Shown here one piece after another: positions 63,106 to 64,000 of a DNA stretch of 64,000 nt. The position numbers were made by a program, and so were the translations under genes. The notes beneath the pieces are model-generated. The model did not search any database, was not told where the DNA came from, and saw only the letters and a program-made list of their open reading frames with translations. This DNA is from Luteitalea pratensis (GTDB lineage Bacteria; Acidobacteriota; Vicinamibacteria; Vicinamibacterales; Vicinamibacteraceae), in the NCBI RefSeq assembly GCF_001618865.1, contig NZ_CP015136.1:310001-374000 (forward strand), written 5' to 3'. How positions within the stretch are numbered: position 1 is the stretch's first letter; every line of letters starts with the position of its first letter.

Positions 63106-64000
63106 TCATTTCACGATCGTGTCGATCGTCTGGGTCGACACGGCGTGGTAGGAACTGCGCGCGGCGGCATACACACGCCGAGCGATGGGCTGGCCCCACG
63201 GAGTCTGCATGAGGTCTTCGTACAGGGGGCGCAGGAACTTGCGACGCCCCTGCGCGGTGAGGAAGCGCTCGAGCGCGGGCACGGCAGGGGCGTACTGGCG
63301 CGCCACGGCTACCCTGAGCCAGGCAAACAGGATCTCGCTGTTGCCGGACGCGCTGAGGCGGAACGTGGCGTCGAGATCGCGCAATTGCGCCGGTGTGAGG
63401 GTCACCGTGCGCAACTGTTCGAGCAGGTGCTGCCATTGCTGCGGCGTCCATCCCGACACCACGAGCGAGGATGCGGTGGCGCCCTGGGCGAAGCGCCGCG
63501 CCTCGCCCTCGACCGGCGCGAACGCCGGCGACTGCACGGGCGCTGCGTTGGGTGGCAGTCCGGGCTGATCGAGCCACGCCGGCAGGTTCAACGCATCGCG
63601 CAGGGACGTGTCTCCTCGAATCAGTTCCTGCTGCAGGTCGGCAACGAACTCCTGCGTCGTGATCGACGTGAACGCGTGCCGGTTGAAGTACCCGCGCAAC
63701 CATGGGTCGAAACGATCCCGGCCCACCGCCTGCTCGATCGTCCGGACGAGCGCCGCCCCCTTCTCGTACGCCACCGCGTTCATGCCGATGTCCGGGTCGC
63801 GTCCTTTCAGGTCGAGCGAGAGCTTCGTGTCTGCGGGCGGCAGGTCCGCCATCTCGCGCATCAGCTCGTTGCGCCCGAGTGACGCGAGCATGAGGGCGCG
63901 GTCCTTGCCGTACAGCGCCTCCATGATCCGATTCTCGAAGTAGGTCGTGAAGCCCTCGTTCAGCCAGAAGTCACCCCACGTGGCGTTGGTGACGAGGTTG
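63106..64000 (-). CDS. M1-family metallopeptidase, C-terminal part (runs off the window)
   Basis: 298 codons are visible; the gene begins beyond the right edge. The first residues inside the window include WLNEGFTTYFE, which carries the third zinc ligand Glu of the HExxH-(18)-E site; the HExxH itself is outside. MNAVAYEKGAALVRTIE with its Tyr is the M1 active-site tyrosine region, and the remainder (about the last 130 residues) is a helical domain of the leukotriene-A4-hydrolase C-terminal type. It is an aminopeptidase-like enzyme; cellular location cannot be told without the N-terminus. Confidence 0.9.
   Translation of the reverse strand, partial: NLVTNATWGDFWLNEGFTTYFENRIMEALYGKDRALMLASLGRNELMREMADLPPADTKLSLDLKGRDPDIGMNAVAYEKGAALVRTIEQAVGRDRFDPWLRGYFNRHAFTSITTQEFVADLQQELIRGDTSLRDALNLPAWLDQPGLPPNAAPVQSPAFAPVEGEARRFAQGATASSLVVSGWTPQQWQHLLEQLRTVTLTPAQLRDLDATFRLSASGNSEILFAWLRVAVARQYAPAVPALERFLTAQGRRKFLRPLYEDLMQTPWGQPIARRVYAAARSSYHAVSTQTIDTIVK

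Overview
The window is a GC-rich bacterial chromosome segment (clearly GC-rich by eye; not computed) with about 60 protein-coding genes and no rRNA, tRNA, CRISPR array or intact mobile element that I can see. The gene set (many Tat-exported catabolic enzymes, LVIVD/DUF305 pair, DUF3500, GH32, GH51, sulfatase, PepSY, heavy-metal RND efflux) and above all the short tandem heptamer repeats between genes suggest an Acidobacteriota of the Vicinamibacteria (Luteitalea-like) type. That assignment is an inference from gene content, not from a marker gene.

Layout. 0.2-1.8 kb: a three-gene membrane/Rieske cluster whose first gene carries an in-frame amber codon. 2-9 kb: small secreted proteins, a Tat Rieske lipoprotein, the overlapping DUF305 and LVIVD-repeat genes, a methyltransferase and an MpaB-like (DUF2236) protein, the last two having repeat DNA inside their reading frames. 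9-16 kb: GH32 fructan hydrolase, DAHP synthase, an orphan Pvc16-like (DUF4255) gene, DUF3500, and a dynamin-like GTPase. 16-23.5 kb: an intact LytTR response regulator beside a collapsed sensor kinase, an FAD monooxygenase, an intradiol dioxygenase-like protein, a type-B carboxylesterase and a sugar-phosphate isomerase-like protein. 23.5-32.6 kb: a tightly overlapping leftward operon for CzcCBA-type metal efflux with its own OmpR/sensor-kinase pair, followed by an NtrC-like regulator that lacks several key residues. 32.7-36.2 kb: O-antigen-ligase-like protein, a secreted protein, a strong terminator, an IS630-like helix-turn-helix remnant and an AbrB/MazE-like protein. 36.6-46.3 kb: SRPBCC protein and zinc alcohol dehydrogenase, ABC-binding-like protein, cupin, Gfo/Idh/MocA oxidoreductase, PepSY protein, and a BamA/TamA-like outer-membrane protein with its partner. 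46.5-64 kb: phosphodiesterase, serine hydrolase, HD-domain protein, an internally triplicated secreted protein, exported beta-propeller plus exported aminotransferase, sulfatase, GH51 arabinofuranosidase, the DUF2157/DUF4401/GDYXXLXY operon, an exported amidase, exonuclease III and the end of an M1 peptidase.

The genes suit a heterotroph that breaks down plant or microbial polymers outside the cytoplasm: secreted glycoside hydrolases, sulfatase, esterase, amidase and phosphodiesterase, many with twin-arginine signals. Metal resistance is organised as one unit of transporter plus sensor.

The most striking feature is non-coding: nearly every gap that is not inside an operon carries degenerate tandem repeats with a 7-bp period, in several unit families (AGGTCTC, GATGCCT, TAACGCC, GAACGCC, ACCCGGT, GTAGGCT, AATGACC, CTTGAAG), a minor 8-bp family, and REP-like hairpins. 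Many begin within about 20 bp of a stop codon; in places they supply the stop or start codon or have entered reading frames.
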